Shown here piece by piece: positions 8,405 through 17,154 of a DNA stretch of 64,000 bases. Source of the DNA: Johnsonella ignava ATCC 51276. GTDB lineage: Bacteria > Bacillota > Clostridia > Lachnospirales > Lachnospiraceae. A program made the translations under genes and the position numbers. The stretch covers positions 191,655 through 255,654 of the forward strand of contig NZ_JH378829.1 in the NCBI RefSeq assembly GCF_000235445.1, given 5' to 3'. Position 1 is the stretch's first letter. Every line of letters begins with the position of its first letter. A model generated the notes under the pieces. The model was not told the DNA's origin and ran no database searches. It saw nothing but the letters and a program-made list of their open reading frames with translations.

Positions 8405-9328
8405 ATGAGACATTTATTAAATCCGCTTGATTTTTCTGTGGAAGAAACCGATGCACTTATAAAGCTTGCAATGAATATAGCGGATAATCCGCAAAAATAT
8501 TCAAAATGCTGTGTAAACAAAAAACTTGCAGTGCTTTTTTATGAGCCTAGCACACGCACAAGACTCTCATTTGAAACTGCAATGCTTAACCTTGGAGGCA
8601 GCGTAATAGGCTTCTCATCCGCCGACTCCTCATCAGCCTCAAAAGGAGAAAGTGTGGCAGATACTATAAGAGTTGTATCATGCTACGCAGATATAGCTGC
8701 AATGCGCCACCCAAAAGAAGGTGCTCCCCTTGTGGCAAGCCGCTTCTCATCAATTCCTGTAATAAATGCCGGCGATGGCGGCCACCAGCACCCGACTCAG
8801 ACACTTACAGACCTTTTAACTATAAATACATTAAAAGGACGACTCTCAAATATGACCGTAGGTATATGCGGTGATCTCAAATTCGGACGCACCGTTCATT
8901 CACTGATAAATGCACTTTCAAGATATACAAATATAAAATTTATACTTATATCACCGCCTGAACTTAAAATACCGGATTATATAAGAGACGGCGTACTTAA
9001 AGCCCGTAATATAGAATTCATAGAATCTACAAATCTTGATTCGGTGATTTCAAAACTTGACATCCTCTATATGACAAGGGTCCAAAGAGAAAGATTTTTT
9101 AACGAAGAAGATTATATAAGGCTTAAAGACACATATATACTTGATTCATCAAAGATGAAACTTGCTGGAGATGATATGTACATACTTCACCCTTTGCCCA
9201 GAGTAAATGAAATAAGCATTGAGATTGATACAGATCATAGGGCTGCATACTTTAAGCAGGTTAAACTCGGTATGTATATACGCATGGCTCTTATAATGAC
9301 ATTACTGGAGGTGAAAATAGATGATTAA
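8405..9328 (+). CDS. pyrB: Aspartate carbamoyltransferase catalytic chain
   Basis: Condenses carbamoyl phosphate with aspartate, the committed pyrimidine step. 307 residues, family length. The carbamoyl-phosphate loop is FYEPSTRTRLSFE (about 49-61); GDGGHQHPTQ and HPLPRVNEI are also present. GAGGTAACC lies 5 bases before the ATG. A possible -10 TATAAT is at 8308-8313 with a poor -35. pyrI overlaps its end, so an allosteric PyrBI holoenzyme is expected. Confidence 0.96.
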   Translation: MRHLLNPLDFSVEETDALIKLAMNIADNPQKYSKCCVNKKLAVLFYEPSTRTRLSFETAMLNLGGSVIGFSSADSSSASKGESVADTIRVVSCYADIAAMRHPKEGAPLVASRFSSIPVINAGDGGHQHPTQTLTDLLTINTLKGRLSNMTVGICGDLKFGRTVHSLINALSRYTNIKFILISPPELKIPDYIRDGVLKARNIEFIESTNLDSVISKLDILYMTRVQRERFFNEEDYIRLKDTYILDSSKMKLAGDDMYILHPLPRVNEISIEIDTDHRAAYFKQVKLGMYIRMALIMTLLEVKIDD

Positions 9329-9746
9329 TATAGGTGCGTTAAATGAAGGTATAGTTCTTGATCATATACAGGCAGGGAAAAGTTTTAATATATATTACCA
9401 CCTGAGCCTTGATAAGCTTGACTGTCAGGTTGCAATAATTAAAAATGCCAAAAGCAAAAAGATGGGTAAAAAAGATATTATAAAAATTGAAGGTGATGTA
9501 CTTGATATTATAGATCTCAAGGTTCTTGGATATATAGATCATAATATTACAATAAATATTATAAAGGACTCTAAAATTGTAAAAAAATTAAGTCTAAAGC
9601 TCCCTCAGGAGATTAAAAATATAATACATTGTAAAAATCCCAGATGTATTACATCTATTGAACAGGAACTCCCACATATATTCTATCTTTCAGATCCTGA
9701 AAAAGAAATTTACAGATGTTTATACTGTGAAGAAAAACATTCATAA
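9321..9746 (+). CDS. pyrI: Aspartate carbamoyltransferase regulatory chain
   Basis: 141 residues. The N-terminal allosteric domain (GIVLDHIQAGKSFNIYYHL) is followed by the zinc domain with CKNPRC and YRCLYC, the four zinc-binding Cys. It overlaps pyrB by 8 bases and has GGAGGTG upstream inside pyrB. PyrI binds CTP/ATP in characterised enzymes. Confidence 0.94.
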   Translation: MINIGALNEGIVLDHIQAGKSFNIYYHLSLDKLDCQVAIIKNAKSKKMGKKDIIKIEGDVLDIIDLKVLGYIDHNITINIIKDSKIVKKLSLKLPQEIKNIIHCKNPRCITSIEQELPHIFYLSDPEKEIYRCLYCEEKHS

Positions 9747-9861
9747 CTTTTATTCCGTAAGGTTTATATAATTTATATAAATTTCAATCCCTATAGGTTT
9801 TAGATAAATTACAATACATATATCTAAAAAACATCTATAAACATATTTTAAATATAAAAGA

Positions 9862-9908
9862 GAGCTGCTGCAAAATAGATAACAATCTATAAAGCAACGG
9901 CTCATTTT
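9862..9908 (+). terminator. Probable terminator of pyrBI
   Basis: GAGCTGCTGC pairs imperfectly with GCAACGGCTC and encloses an inner ATAGAT/ATCTAT stem; ATTTTTG follows. It lies 115 bases after the pyrI stop. The 307-base gap 9747-10053 otherwise holds only the next hairpin. Confidence 0.5.
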
Positions 9909-9995
9909 TGCGTGTAAATGAAAAAATCTAAAGATAATCAATAAATATGGATTTACTTCCGATTTTTCACCTGTTTTTCACCTGAAAAGCGGAAA

Positions 9996-10034
9996 GTGCC
10001 GCTCAATCATCCTTTTTCAATGATTAAGCGGCAC
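9996..10034 (-). terminator. Hairpin after the small cell-wall-binding gene
   Basis: A 15-base arm (9996-10010) pairs with 10020-10034 with one mismatch. On the minus strand it is followed by TTTCCGCTTTTC. It lies 20 bases beyond the stop at 10054. Confidence 0.6.
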
Positions 10035-10053
10035 CCCCTATAAAGTCTTTAGA

Positions 10054-10377
10054 TTAATGGTAATTTATTATAGTAGTGAGTCTTGCACCATCTGCACCAA
10101 CCCTGTAGCCATCAGGAGTGGTAGTGTTTGTAAGCATAGCACCGTCCGGTCCGAGATAGTATTTCTGCTTCCATGCGTTTGCAAGCATATAGCCCTCACG
10201 CTCAAAGTAATACCACTTGCCATCAATATACTGCCATTGATTATATGGATATCTTCCATCATCATTTACATACCACCAGCCATTTGCATCCTGTCTCCAG
10301 TAACCTGCAAATGCTGTCAGACTGAGACTGCATGTCATAGCAGCTGCCATTAATAATAAACAGAGTTTCTTTCTCAT
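10054..10377 (-). CDS. Small secreted cell-wall-binding repeat protein
   Basis: 107 residues from the ATG at 10377, which has GGAGGG 8 bases upstream; an extension to 10416 lacks such a site. Signal peptide MRKKLCLLLMAAAMTCSLSLTAFA (split: basic start, hydrophobic core, AFA cleavage site). The rest is aromatic, Gly- and Asp-rich repeats (GWWYVNDDGRY, KWYYFEREGYM, YYLGPDGAM, YRVGADGA) of the choline/cell-wall-binding type. There is no catalytic domain, so it is probably a surface accessory or remnant. It resembles the repeat part of the protein at 62144-62764. Confidence 0.82.
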   Translation of the reverse strand: MRKKLCLLLMAAAMTCSLSLTAFAGYWRQDANGWWYVNDDGRYPYNQWQYIDGKWYYFEREGYMLANAWKQKYYLGPDGAMLTNTTTPDGYRVGADGARLTTIINYH

Positions 10378-10491
10378 AACTTTAACCCTCCAAATGTTTT
10401 TTTTGTTTACAGGCACAGTATATCACAAGAAATTTGAAAAATAAAGTCTTTGGAAAAATCGTAAATTATATTAATAAAAATGTTATAATCG

Positions 10492-10833
10492 TCAAATTTT
10501 TTCAAGAAATATACCGTCTGCCCATATCCTCTCAAGATCATAAAATTTCCTGTCTTCCTTTGCAAATATATGCACAACTATATCCGTATAATCAAGCAAT
10601 ATCCATGAAGCATTTCTATAACCCTCTATATGTTTTGGAGATGCCCCTGCTTTCTCAAGCTGCTCCTCCACTTCATCGGCAATCGCCTGTATCTGATTTA
10701 TATTACCGCCCTCAGTTATTATAAAATAGTCGGCAATTGAAGAAATCTGAGAAATATCTATCATTTTTATATTCTCTCCCTTTTTATCTTCTATCGCCTT
10801 ATAAGCTATTTTCAACAAATCCCTGCTCTCCAA
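10492..10833 (-). CDS. rsfS: Ribosome silencing factor RsfS
   Basis: 113 residues, family length. The pattern DISQISSIADYFIITEGGNINQIQAIADEVEEQL and the end DIVVHIFAKEDRKFYDLERIWAD are typical. RsfS binds ribosomal protein L14 and blocks subunit joining in starvation. It is the last gene of the rplU-to-rsfS cluster and its ATG abuts the yqeK stop. Confidence 0.95.
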   Translation of the reverse strand: MESRDLLKIAYKAIEDKKGENIKMIDISQISSIADYFIITEGGNINQIQAIADEVEEQLEKAGASPKHIEGYRNASWILLDYTDIVVHIFAKEDRKFYDLERIWADGIFLEKI

Positions 10834-11424
10834 CTAAACCTCCTTCTTAATCCAATCATAGCATTGCAATGTAGTCTCATCAATTTCAATACCCTTTTCA
10901 TTCAGATATTTTATTGTATTTTCAGTAATCCTGTATACACACAGTTTTATATTTGTAAAAGCCAGTTCCCTTAATTCATCAATTCCTTCAAGCTTTTTTC
11001 TTGACGGTTCTATATAATCAGCCGTATATACAATCATATCAAGCAGGTTCATATCCGCCTTTCCGGTAGTATGCCACCTTATTGCCGATAATATCTCGCC
11101 GTCATCTATAAAGTACTCCTTTCGGGCAAGTACGGGTGCGTATACCGCATGCAGCACCTGCGGTGCGGCAAGCTGTGAATCTGTAAGTTTTATCCCTGCA
11201 TCACCACATAGCCTTATAAGCTCTTTATCCGTAAAATGTTTTGCACAATCATGCACAAGACCTGCAATTTCAGCCTTCAGTATATCGGTCCCGTGTGCCA
11301 TTGCAAGGCAGGCACTTGTATACTCAACACCGATACTGTGTTCATATCTTTTTCCAGGCAATGCTTTTTTCAGCTTTTTCCTTATCTCTATTAAATCTTC
11401 TCTTTTAAAATCCTGACTGTCCAT
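10834..11424 (-). CDS. yqeK: YqeK family HD phosphohydrolase (Ap4A hydrolase)
   Basis: 196 residues. The HD metal site is visible as HSIGVEYTSACLA (first His), AGLVHDCAKH (HD, about 62-66) and RWHTTGKADM. Characterised members split diadenosine tetraphosphate into two ADP. It is followed directly by rsfS; nadD lies 174 bases upstream and that gap holds a copy of a small palindromic repeat. Confidence 0.92.
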   Translation of the reverse strand: MDSQDFKREDLIEIRKKLKKALPGKRYEHSIGVEYTSACLAMAHGTDILKAEIAGLVHDCAKHFTDKELIRLCGDAGIKLTDSQLAAPQVLHAVYAPVLARKEYFIDDGEILSAIRWHTTGKADMNLLDMIVYTADYIEPSRKKLEGIDELRELAFTNIKLCVYRITENTIKYLNEKGIEIDETTLQCYDWIKKEV

Positions 11425-11465
11425 AGATATACACCTCTTTCAAGCCGTTCTCTATTTAATTTTAT

Positions 11466-11525
11466 AATACAAGTGTCAAAAGTATAAAAATTTAATAAGT
11501 GCCAAATACTTTTGACATCTACATC
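11466..11525. repeat. Palindromic interspersed repeat, copy 1 (short form)
   Basis: Starts AATACAAGTGTCAAAAG and ends CTTTTGACATCTACATC, with termini inverted with respect to each other. The interior is shorter than in the copies at 12586-12662 and 18120-18196. It lies between nadD and yqeK. Confidence 0.7.
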
Positions 11526-11598
11526 ATTTTAGGTTAAAAATTAAAACAAATCAATACTTTTATAAATATTTGTAAAATGATTTATAATTGATTTATAA

Positions 11599-12207
11599 TT
11601 ATCTATCCTGATAAAGATTATGTGCTTTTATATAAGCAAGCACTCCGGCATCAAGATATTCTTCAGGATCATTACCGCCTTTTATAAGCTGCCTTATAAA
11701 GGTTGACGATATTTCAAACGGACGGCATTTTATCAGACTTATATCTGCACCGTATTTAGCCTCAAGGAATTCCGCCTGCCTGCACATATCCGCATGACTG
11801 TGAACATAATCCCTTGCAGCCACAAGAAGTCTGCTGTTTTTCATTATTATATCCGGATTTTTCCATGTTTCTATCTCAAACAGTGAATCGGTACCTATTA
11901 TAAGTGAAAATATATCATTCTTATAATTTTTCTTTAATTCAAGAACAGTTTCACAGGTATAGGACTTACCCTGCCTTTTAAGCTCAAAATCTGAACATTT
12001 AAAATAAGGTATATTACACAGTGCAATCTTAAGCATTTCAAATCTGAAATTAACTCCGGTGATAATTTTTGTACTTTTATGCGGTGGCACGAAAGCAGGC
12101 ATAAACCAGACCTCATTAAGCTTAAACTGCCTATACGCCGCATAGGCGGCGGCTACATGACCTTTATGCACAGGATCGAAGGTACCTCCAAAAATTCCAA
12201 TTTCCAT
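11599..12207 (-). CDS. nadD: Nicotinate-nucleotide adenylyltransferase
   Basis: 202 residues. Nucleotidyltransferase start GIFGGTFDPVHKGHVAAA (GTFDPxHxGH) and the C-terminal ISSTFIR motif (ISSTxIR) are intact. It makes nicotinate adenine dinucleotide from NaMN and ATP in NAD synthesis. Gene order yhbY-nadD-yqeK is conserved in Firmicutes. Confidence 0.95.
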   Translation of the reverse strand: MEIGIFGGTFDPVHKGHVAAAYAAYRQFKLNEVWFMPAFVPPHKSTKIITGVNFRFEMLKIALCNIPYFKCSDFELKRQGKSYTCETVLELKKNYKNDIFSLIIGTDSLFEIETWKNPDIIMKNSRLLVAARDYVHSHADMCRQAEFLEAKYGADISLIKCRPFEISSTFIRQLIKGGNDPEEYLDAGVLAYIKAHNLYQDR

Positions 12208-12228
12208 AAACCGTAACCGTATAAAATA

Positions 12229-12525
12229 CTAATCGGGAAGAATAATCTTCCTGTTTTTAGGTTCATCAGCCTGCTTATATAAAATTATCTTCCTGCCTAT
12301 AACCTGTACTACATCACTTCTTGTACATGAAGCTATCTCATCCGCAATAGACTTAAGATCCTGTGTGCAGTTTTTCAGCACTGAAAGTTTTATAAGCTCC
12401 TTTGCTTCAAGAGCCTCTTTTACAGCCTCTATCACTTCATCAGTAATCCCCTGTTTTCCTATATTAAATATGGCTTCATAAACCATTGCAAGTCCTTTAA
12501 GGTACGCCCTCTGCCTGCTGTTCAT
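12229..12525 (-). CDS. yhbY: YhbY family RNA-binding (CRM domain) protein
   Basis: 98 residues made of one CRM domain: RAYLKGLAM, FNIGKQGITDEVIEAV (GxxG-like loop), then LIKLSVLKNC and VVQVIGRKIILYK. Family members associate with pre-50S ribosomes. It lies 21 bases before nadD and after obgE. Confidence 0.93.
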   Translation of the reverse strand: MNSRQRAYLKGLAMVYEAIFNIGKQGITDEVIEAVKEALEAKELIKLSVLKNCTQDLKSIADEIASCTRSDVVQVIGRKIILYKQADEPKNRKIILPD

Positions 12526-12585
12526 ATACTTTACCTCATTTTAATAATAATTGCCTGATTATATAATATAATAAATTAATTTAAT

Positions 12586-12662
12586 GATACAAGTGTCAAA
12601 AGTATAAAAATTCAATGCAAGCCTGCTTGCAAGAGAATTTATTATCCTTTGACACCTACATC
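12586..12662. repeat. Palindromic interspersed repeat, copy 2
   Basis: 77 bp. GATACAAGTGTCAAA at the left and TTTGACACCTACATC at the right form imperfect terminal inverted repeats; the centre contains GCAAGCCTGCTTGC. Nearly identical to copy 3 at 18120-18196. It lies between obgE and yhbY. Confidence 0.8.
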
Positions 12663-12698
12663 ATTTTATATCAATATTTAAAAAAAATCATTTACAGA

Positions 12699-13973
12699 TT
12701 ATTTGTAGTAATCAAATTCATGCCCGCACATGCGTACAGTATCGCCATCCTTTATACCGAGAGCTTCAAGTTTCTCAAGTATACCTGATTTTTTCAAATA
12801 TTTCTGAAAAAAGTCAAATCCTTTTTCAGAATCAAGATTTGTGTAACCGAATATCTTTTCTATGCTTGGACCGTCAATTACATAAACTCCGTCAACAACT
12901 TCAACACTATAAGGAAGCTGACTGTCTGTGCTGTAATCAATTTCAAACTCCCTTTCAAAAACCTTGGTTTCCCGGTCTAATGTGCCTAAAATCTCCATAA
13001 TACCGTATAAAAGCTCCTTTATACCCTCACCTGTCGCACCTGATATAGCATATACCTTAATATCAGGAGAAAACTCGGCTCTCAGTTTTTTTATAACACT
13101 GTCATCGCCATAATTTAAATCTATCTTATTTGCAGCTATTATACAAGGTTTTTTAGTAAGCTCATGGCTATAATCCGAAAGTTCCTTCTGCATAATTTTT
13201 ATAGCCTCAACAGGATCTCTACCCTCTATTGATGCCGCATCAACCACATGCACCAAAATCTTGGTCCTTTCTATATGCCTTAAAAAATCATGCCCAAGTC
13301 CCGCTCCTTTTGAAGCTCCCTCTATAAGCCCGGGTATATCCGCCATTACAAAACCCTTGCCGTCTGCAACATCTACAACTCCAAGATATGGATTTAATGT
13401 TGTAAAATGATAATCCGCTATCTTAGGCTTTGCATTGCTTACCCTTGAAAGAAGCGTTGACTTTCCCGCATTTGGAAAACCTACAAGCCCTACATCAGCA
13501 ATGACCTTAAGCTCCAGCTTTACATAAAGCTCCTTTCCCGGCTGCCCGGGCTTTGCAAATTTAGGTACCTGCATAGTAGCGGTAGCAAAATTCATATTTC
13601 CAAGTCCTCCTCTACCGCCTCTTAATATCACCTCTCTGCGGTTTTCACCCGACATATCCGATATGACTTTACCTGAGTCAAAATCCTTTATAACAGTACC
13701 CTCAGGAACCTTTATAATAAGATCAGGCGCATCCTTACCATGGCATTTTCTCTTACCTCCGGGTTCACCGTTTTTTGCGGCATATTTTCTCACATGCCTG
13801 AATTCAGCAAGCGTATTTAAACCTTTATCAACTTCAAATATTATACTGCCTCCCCTGCCGCCGTCTCCGCCGTCAGGTCCTCCTGCCGCAACATAAAGTT
13901 CCCGCCTGAAGCTTACATGACCGTCTCCGCCATTTCCTGATTTTATAAAAATCTTTGCACTGTCTGAAAACAT
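12699..13973 (-). CDS. obgE: GTPase ObgE/CgtA
   Basis: 424 residues. N-terminal glycine-rich Obg fold (about 1-158), then the G domain with G1 GFPNAGKST (about 165-173), switch TTLNPYLG, G3 DIPGLIEGAS, G4 NKID, and a C-terminal OCT domain (from about 345). It acts in 50S maturation and stringent signalling. It follows rpmA with a strong hairpin in the 81-base gap. Confidence 0.97.
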   Translation of the reverse strand: MFSDSAKIFIKSGNGGDGHVSFRRELYVAAGGPDGGDGGRGGSIIFEVDKGLNTLAEFRHVRKYAAKNGEPGGKRKCHGKDAPDLIIKVPEGTVIKDFDSGKVISDMSGENRREVILRGGRGGLGNMNFATATMQVPKFAKPGQPGKELYVKLELKVIADVGLVGFPNAGKSTLLSRVSNAKPKIADYHFTTLNPYLGVVDVADGKGFVMADIPGLIEGASKGAGLGHDFLRHIERTKILVHVVDAASIEGRDPVEAIKIMQKELSDYSHELTKKPCIIAANKIDLNYGDDSVIKKLRAEFSPDIKVYAISGATGEGIKELLYGIMEILGTLDRETKVFEREFEIDYSTDSQLPYSVEVVDGVYVIDGPSIEKIFGYTNLDSEKGFDFFQKYLKKSGILEKLEALGIKDGDTVRMCGHEFDYYK

Positions 13974-13995
13974 AAAATATACCTCTGCTTATTAA

Positions 13996-14030
13996 ATAAA
14001 AGCTTCATACAAAAAGTATGAAGCTTTTAT
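13996..14030 (-). terminator. Hairpin between rpmA and obgE
   Basis: A perfect 15-bp stem (13996-14010 with 14016-14030) around a 5-base loop. On the minus strand the stem ends in TTTTAT with little T-run after it, so it may only partly terminate or stabilise the ribosomal protein part of the message. Confidence 0.5.
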
Positions 14031-14054
14031 CCGTTAATATAAACTATTTATAAA

Positions 14055-14345
14055 CTATTCGTTAATTGCTCTCGGATATACGGAAACCTGCTTCCTATCC
14101 CTTCCTTTTCTCTCAAAGCGAACCACTCCGTCAACTGTAGCAAAAAGGGTGTCATCACCGCCCCTTCCTACATTGTTACCCGGATGTATCTTGGTTCCCC
14201 TCTGTCTGTAAAGAATGTTGCCGGCTAAAACAAACTGGCCGTCAGCCCTTTTCGCACCAAGTCTTTTTGACTTTGAGTCTCGTCCGTTTTTAGTGGAACC
14301 TACTCCTTTTTTATGTGCAAAAAACTGAAGGTTCATCTTTAACAT
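14055..14345 (-). CDS. rpmA: 50S ribosomal protein L27
   Basis: 96 residues. It starts MLKMNLQFFAHKKGVGSTKNG: the first nine or so residues are the Firmicute extension cut by Prp after LQFFA to expose AHKKG. The body (GRDSKSKRLGAKRADGQ) is canonical L27. It follows prp by one base. Confidence 0.98.
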   Translation of the reverse strand: MLKMNLQFFAHKKGVGSTKNGRDSKSKRLGAKRADGQFVLAGNILYRQRGTKIHPGNNVGRGGDDTLFATVDGVVRFERKGRDRKQVSVYPRAINE

Positions 14346-14346
14346 A

Positions 14347-14679
14347 TTATTCCACCTCCTTAGTAATTATCTTAATGTACTTATCCCCATATTCGTCTGC
14401 TACGGACCGGATTCCGAGCATACATGAGTCAAGCAAAAGCAAACTTTTTCCGCTGCATCCGTTATTAAGCATAAGTTTTAAATCTCCGCCTTCTTCATGT
14501 ATCTCAAGTTTAAACCTGTCCTCAGTAAGCACTTCTATCGAATTTATAAGATTAATCATAAGCACCGAAACCGAGGCACATACTATATCATTTCCGTAAT
14601 CGGCATAAAGTGCATGTCCCGATGAATGAAATCCTATGTACTTACCGCATTTGTTTTTAAATACCTTTATTTTTATCAT
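14347..14679 (-). CDS. prp: Ribosomal-processing cysteine protease Prp
   Basis: 110 residues. The catalytic pair is visible in GFHSSGHALYADYGNDIVCASVS (split: His in SGHA, Cys in VCASVS). Prp cleaves the N-terminal extension of L27. It sits between rplU and rpmA, the conserved position in Firmicutes. Confidence 0.95.
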   Translation of the reverse strand: MIKIKVFKNKCGKYIGFHSSGHALYADYGNDIVCASVSVLMINLINSIEVLTEDRFKLEIHEEGGDLKLMLNNGCSGKSLLLLDSCMLGIRSVADEYGDKYIKIITKEVE

Positions 14680-14759
14680 ACTGGTACTTTAAAATACCGT
14701 TTTTGTAAGTATAAATTTTATTAACATATATTAAATACCGCAAAGCACTCTTACAGATA

Positions 14760-15074
14760 TTAAACTGCGGATTTTATACTGTCAATCTTAAGCTGTGTAA
14801 ACTGCTGCCTATGACCGTTTTTCTTGTGATAACCGGTTTTTCTCTTATATTTATATACAATGATCTTTTTAGCTTTTCCTTCACAAACAACGGTAGCTGA
14901 TACACTCGCACCCTTAACAAATGGTGCTCCGACTTTAAGCCCGTCATCATTTATTGCAAGTACTTTATCAAAAGTATATGAATCTCCTGCCTCAAGTCCG
15001 AGCTTTTCAACCTTGATTACATCTCCTTCTTCTACACGGTACTGCTTACCGCCTGTAGCAATAACTGCATACAT
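14760..15074 (-). CDS. rplU: 50S ribosomal protein L21
   Basis: 104 residues; MYAVIATGGKQYRVEEGDVI and the basic end KRKTGYHKKNGHRQ are typical. It is the first gene of the rplU-prp-rpmA-obgE-yhbY-nadD-yqeK-rsfS cluster. AAGGAGGAGCC lies upstream of the ATG, after a structured leader. Confidence 0.98.
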   Translation of the reverse strand: MYAVIATGGKQYRVEEGDVIKVEKLGLEAGDSYTFDKVLAINDDGLKVGAPFVKGASVSATVVCEGKAKKIIVYKYKRKTGYHKKNGHRQQFTQLKIDSIKSAV

Positions 15075-15079
15075 ATAAG

Positions 15080-15178
15080 GCTCCTCCTTATTCTAAATTA
15101 CTCGCCGGCTTCGGCGTTTATAAGCAAATCCATACACAGTGCCTATAAAACTTTAATGCCCCGCCATGCGGCATACCT
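15080..15178 (-). ncRNA. L21 leader RNA structure
   Basis: The transcript between the promoter and rplU contains compact GC hairpins, including CGCCGAAGCCGGCG beside the ribosome site and TGCCGCATGGCGG further up. Position and arrangement fit the L21 leader family of Firmicutes, thought to bind L21 and autoregulate. The assignment is from position and hairpins, not a covariance model. Confidence 0.65.
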
Positions 15179-15182
15179 TGCT

Positions 15183-15211
15183 ATGATACCATTCACAGGC
15201 ATATTTGTCAA
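15183..15211 (-). promoter_or_regulatory. Sigma-A-type promoter of rplU
   Basis: TTGACA (15206-15211), 17-base spacer, TATCAT (15183-15188) on the minus strand, about 110 bases before the rplU start. Confidence 0.8.
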
Positions 15212-15401
15212 ATATTTTATGATGGGACCAGCGGATTATATGATAAGACTGACAGGATTTTCACAGTATTAATATGTAAATAAATAATTCTTTTCGGTGT
15301 TGATTATATCTTTATGATATTAAAAGGGAGCCTGCACTGATATAAAATCATACAAGATCCCTTTCTGAAATATTAACTCGCCGTATTTATATTGTTTTAC
15401 T

Positions 15402-15842
15402 TTAGTTGTCTAAATCCAACAGTTTTTTTTCAAAGCTGTCAATTACCGCAGTATATCGTATTTTATCGTCTTCTGTCATACAGTCATATTCATCCTTAAG
15501 CTTTCTGGCATTCGCTATTATCCCAAGAAGTTCCTCCTTAAAATCCTTTACAAATTCTATATTGACCTCTGATACAAACTTCATTATATCCCCATCAATA
15601 ATTTCACTACAAAACGGATCTTCCTTTAAATAAACTATAGCCCTTTTTACTGCCGTATCAACAAAAAGCTCCTGCATAAACATTCTCCATATATCAAATA
15701 CGGTTAATTCTTCTATGGTTTTATAAATTACCTTTTCATACCACTGAGGAATTGGTGCCCATCTATGCTCCTCAGGAATACTTTCGGGGTCATACGTTAT
15801 ATTGTAAATATCCTTTATCTCAAGCCTAGCTTTTCCAGCCAT
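15402..15842 (-). CDS. CdiI-like immunity protein, paralogue 3
   Basis: 146 residues, starting MAGKARLEIKDIYNI. Shared core: WYEKVIYKTIEELTVFDIWR, then FVDTAVKRAIVYLKEDPFC and a late helical pair. The pattern (a Trp-Tyr near residue 35, ELTV, aligned AI..L...PF) resembles the CdiI_3-type contact-dependent inhibition immunity family. It is the most divergent of three tandem copies at the N terminus (EEHRWAPIPQ in place of EYDRQxSPMPE). No toxin gene is adjacent, so the immunity role is inference from family. Confidence 0.6.
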   Translation of the reverse strand: MAGKARLEIKDIYNITYDPESIPEEHRWAPIPQWYEKVIYKTIEELTVFDIWRMFMQELFVDTAVKRAIVYLKEDPFCSEIIDGDIMKFVSEVNIEFVKDFKEELLGIIANARKLKDEYDCMTEDDKIRYTAVIDSFEKKLLDLDN

Positions 15843-15993
15843 TTTTGTACACCTCCATAAGGTCCAAATATTTCCTCTATTATATCACGATATCTGTAAG
15901 ATTTATCTAAAGCACTCAGAATTATTATCAAAAGAGAGCTGCACTGATATAAAATCACACAAGATCCCTTTCTGAAATATTAACTCGCCGTAT

Positions 15994-16452
15994 TTATATT
16001 GTTTTACTTTTGTTGTCTAAATCCAACAGTTTTTTTTCAAGGCTGTCAATTGCCGCAATATATTGTATTTCATCGGCTTCTGATATCCAATCGTATTCAC
16101 CCTTAAGTTTTCTGGCATTCGCTATTATCTCAAGAAGCTCTTTTTTAAAATCCTTTACAAGTTCTATATCAACCTTTGATAAGTACCTCATTATATCCCC
16201 GTCATTAATTTCAGTACAAAACGGATCTTCCTTTAAATAAACTATCGCCCTTTTTACTGCCGTATCAACAAAAAGCTCCTGTATAAACATCCTCCATACA
16301 TCAAATACGGTTAATTCTTCTATGGTTTTATAGATTAGCTTTTCATACCATTCAGGCATAGGTGATCTTTGTCTGTCATATTCAGAAACACTTGCAGGAT
16401 CATATATTATATTATAAATATCCTTTATCTCAAGCCTAGCTTTTCCTGCCAT
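15994..16452 (-). CDS. CdiI-like immunity protein, paralogue 2
   Basis: 152 residues, including a five-residue C-terminal extension (KSKTI) compared with the other two copies. Same core as its neighbours. AGGTGTAC-type ribosome sites before the ATG and the intergenic segment (KSKTI stop to the next start) are almost identical to those of the flanking copies, which indicates recent duplication. Function as an immunity protein is inferred from the family only. Confidence 0.6.
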   Translation of the reverse strand: MAGKARLEIKDIYNIIYDPASVSEYDRQRSPMPEWYEKLIYKTIEELTVFDVWRMFIQELFVDTAVKRAIVYLKEDPFCTEINDGDIMRYLSKVDIELVKDFKKELLEIIANARKLKGEYDWISEADEIQYIAAIDSLEKKLLDLDNKSKTI

Positions 16453-16619
16453 TTTTGTACACCTCCATAAGGCTCAAATATTTTCTCTATATATATCACA
16501 ATATCTGTAAGATTTATCTAAAGCACTCAGAATTATTATCAAAAGAGAGCTGCACTGATATAAAATCACACAAGATCCCTTTCTGAAATATTAACTCGCC
16601 GTATTTATATTGTTTTAGT

Positions 16620-17063
16620 TTAGTTATTTAAATCCAAAAGTTTTTTTTCAAACTTGTCAATTGCCGCAGTATATCGTATTTCATCGTCTTCTGTCATCCA
16701 GTCATATTCATCCTTAAGCTTTCTGGCATTCGCTATTATCCCAAGAAGTTCCTCCTTAAAATCCTTTACAAGTTCTATATCAACCTCTGATACAAGCTTC
16801 ATTATATCCCCATCAATAATTTCACTACAAAACGGATCTTCCTTTAAATAAACTATAGCCCTTTTTACTGCCGTATCAACAAAACGCTCCTGCATAAACA
16901 TTCTCCATATATCAAATACAGTTAATTCTTCTATGGTTTTATAAATTACCTTTTCATACCATTCAGGCATAGGTGATGTTTGTCTGTCATATTCAGAAAA
17001 ACTTGCAGGATCGTATCTTATATTATAAATATCCTTTATCTCAAGCCTGGTTTTTCCTGCCAT
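16620..17063 (-). CDS. CdiI-like immunity protein, paralogue 1
   Basis: 147 residues, first of the three in transcription order. It has the MAGKTRLEIKDIYNI start and the shared core. It differs from paralogue 3 by scattered substitutions, mainly near residues 17-30 and in the last third, the sort of variation expected if the copies recognise different toxins. The preceding gene is an HD-domain protein 91 bases upstream. Confidence 0.6.
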   Translation of the reverse strand: MAGKTRLEIKDIYNIRYDPASFSEYDRQTSPMPEWYEKVIYKTIEELTVFDIWRMFMQERFVDTAVKRAIVYLKEDPFCSEIIDGDIMKLVSEVDIELVKDFKEELLGIIANARKLKDEYDWMTEDDEIRYTAAIDKFEKKLLDLNN

Positions 17064-17154
17064 TTTTGTACACCTCCATAAAACATTCGCCTAAAAAACA
17101 ATTCATAAAATATATAAATTGTTTTTTAATCTCAGCAATTATTGATATGCCCTT

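Larger units (their letters stand above)
15316..17085. repeat. Three direct repeat units carrying the CdiI-like genes
   Basis: Three units of roughly 590-630 bp, each containing a gene, its ribosome site and a near-identical downstream segment. That segment includes GCACTGATATAAAATCA, the hairpin AAGATCCC with GGGAGC/GAGAGC variants, and AACTCGCCGTATTTATAT (at about 15329-15403, 15934-16012, 16545-16620). Conservation of non-coding parts shows recent tandem duplication. Confidence 0.85.

Noticed and set aside
10434..10724. Plus-strand frame of 96 residues opposite rsfS
   Set aside because: Antisense to a well-recognised conserved gene.
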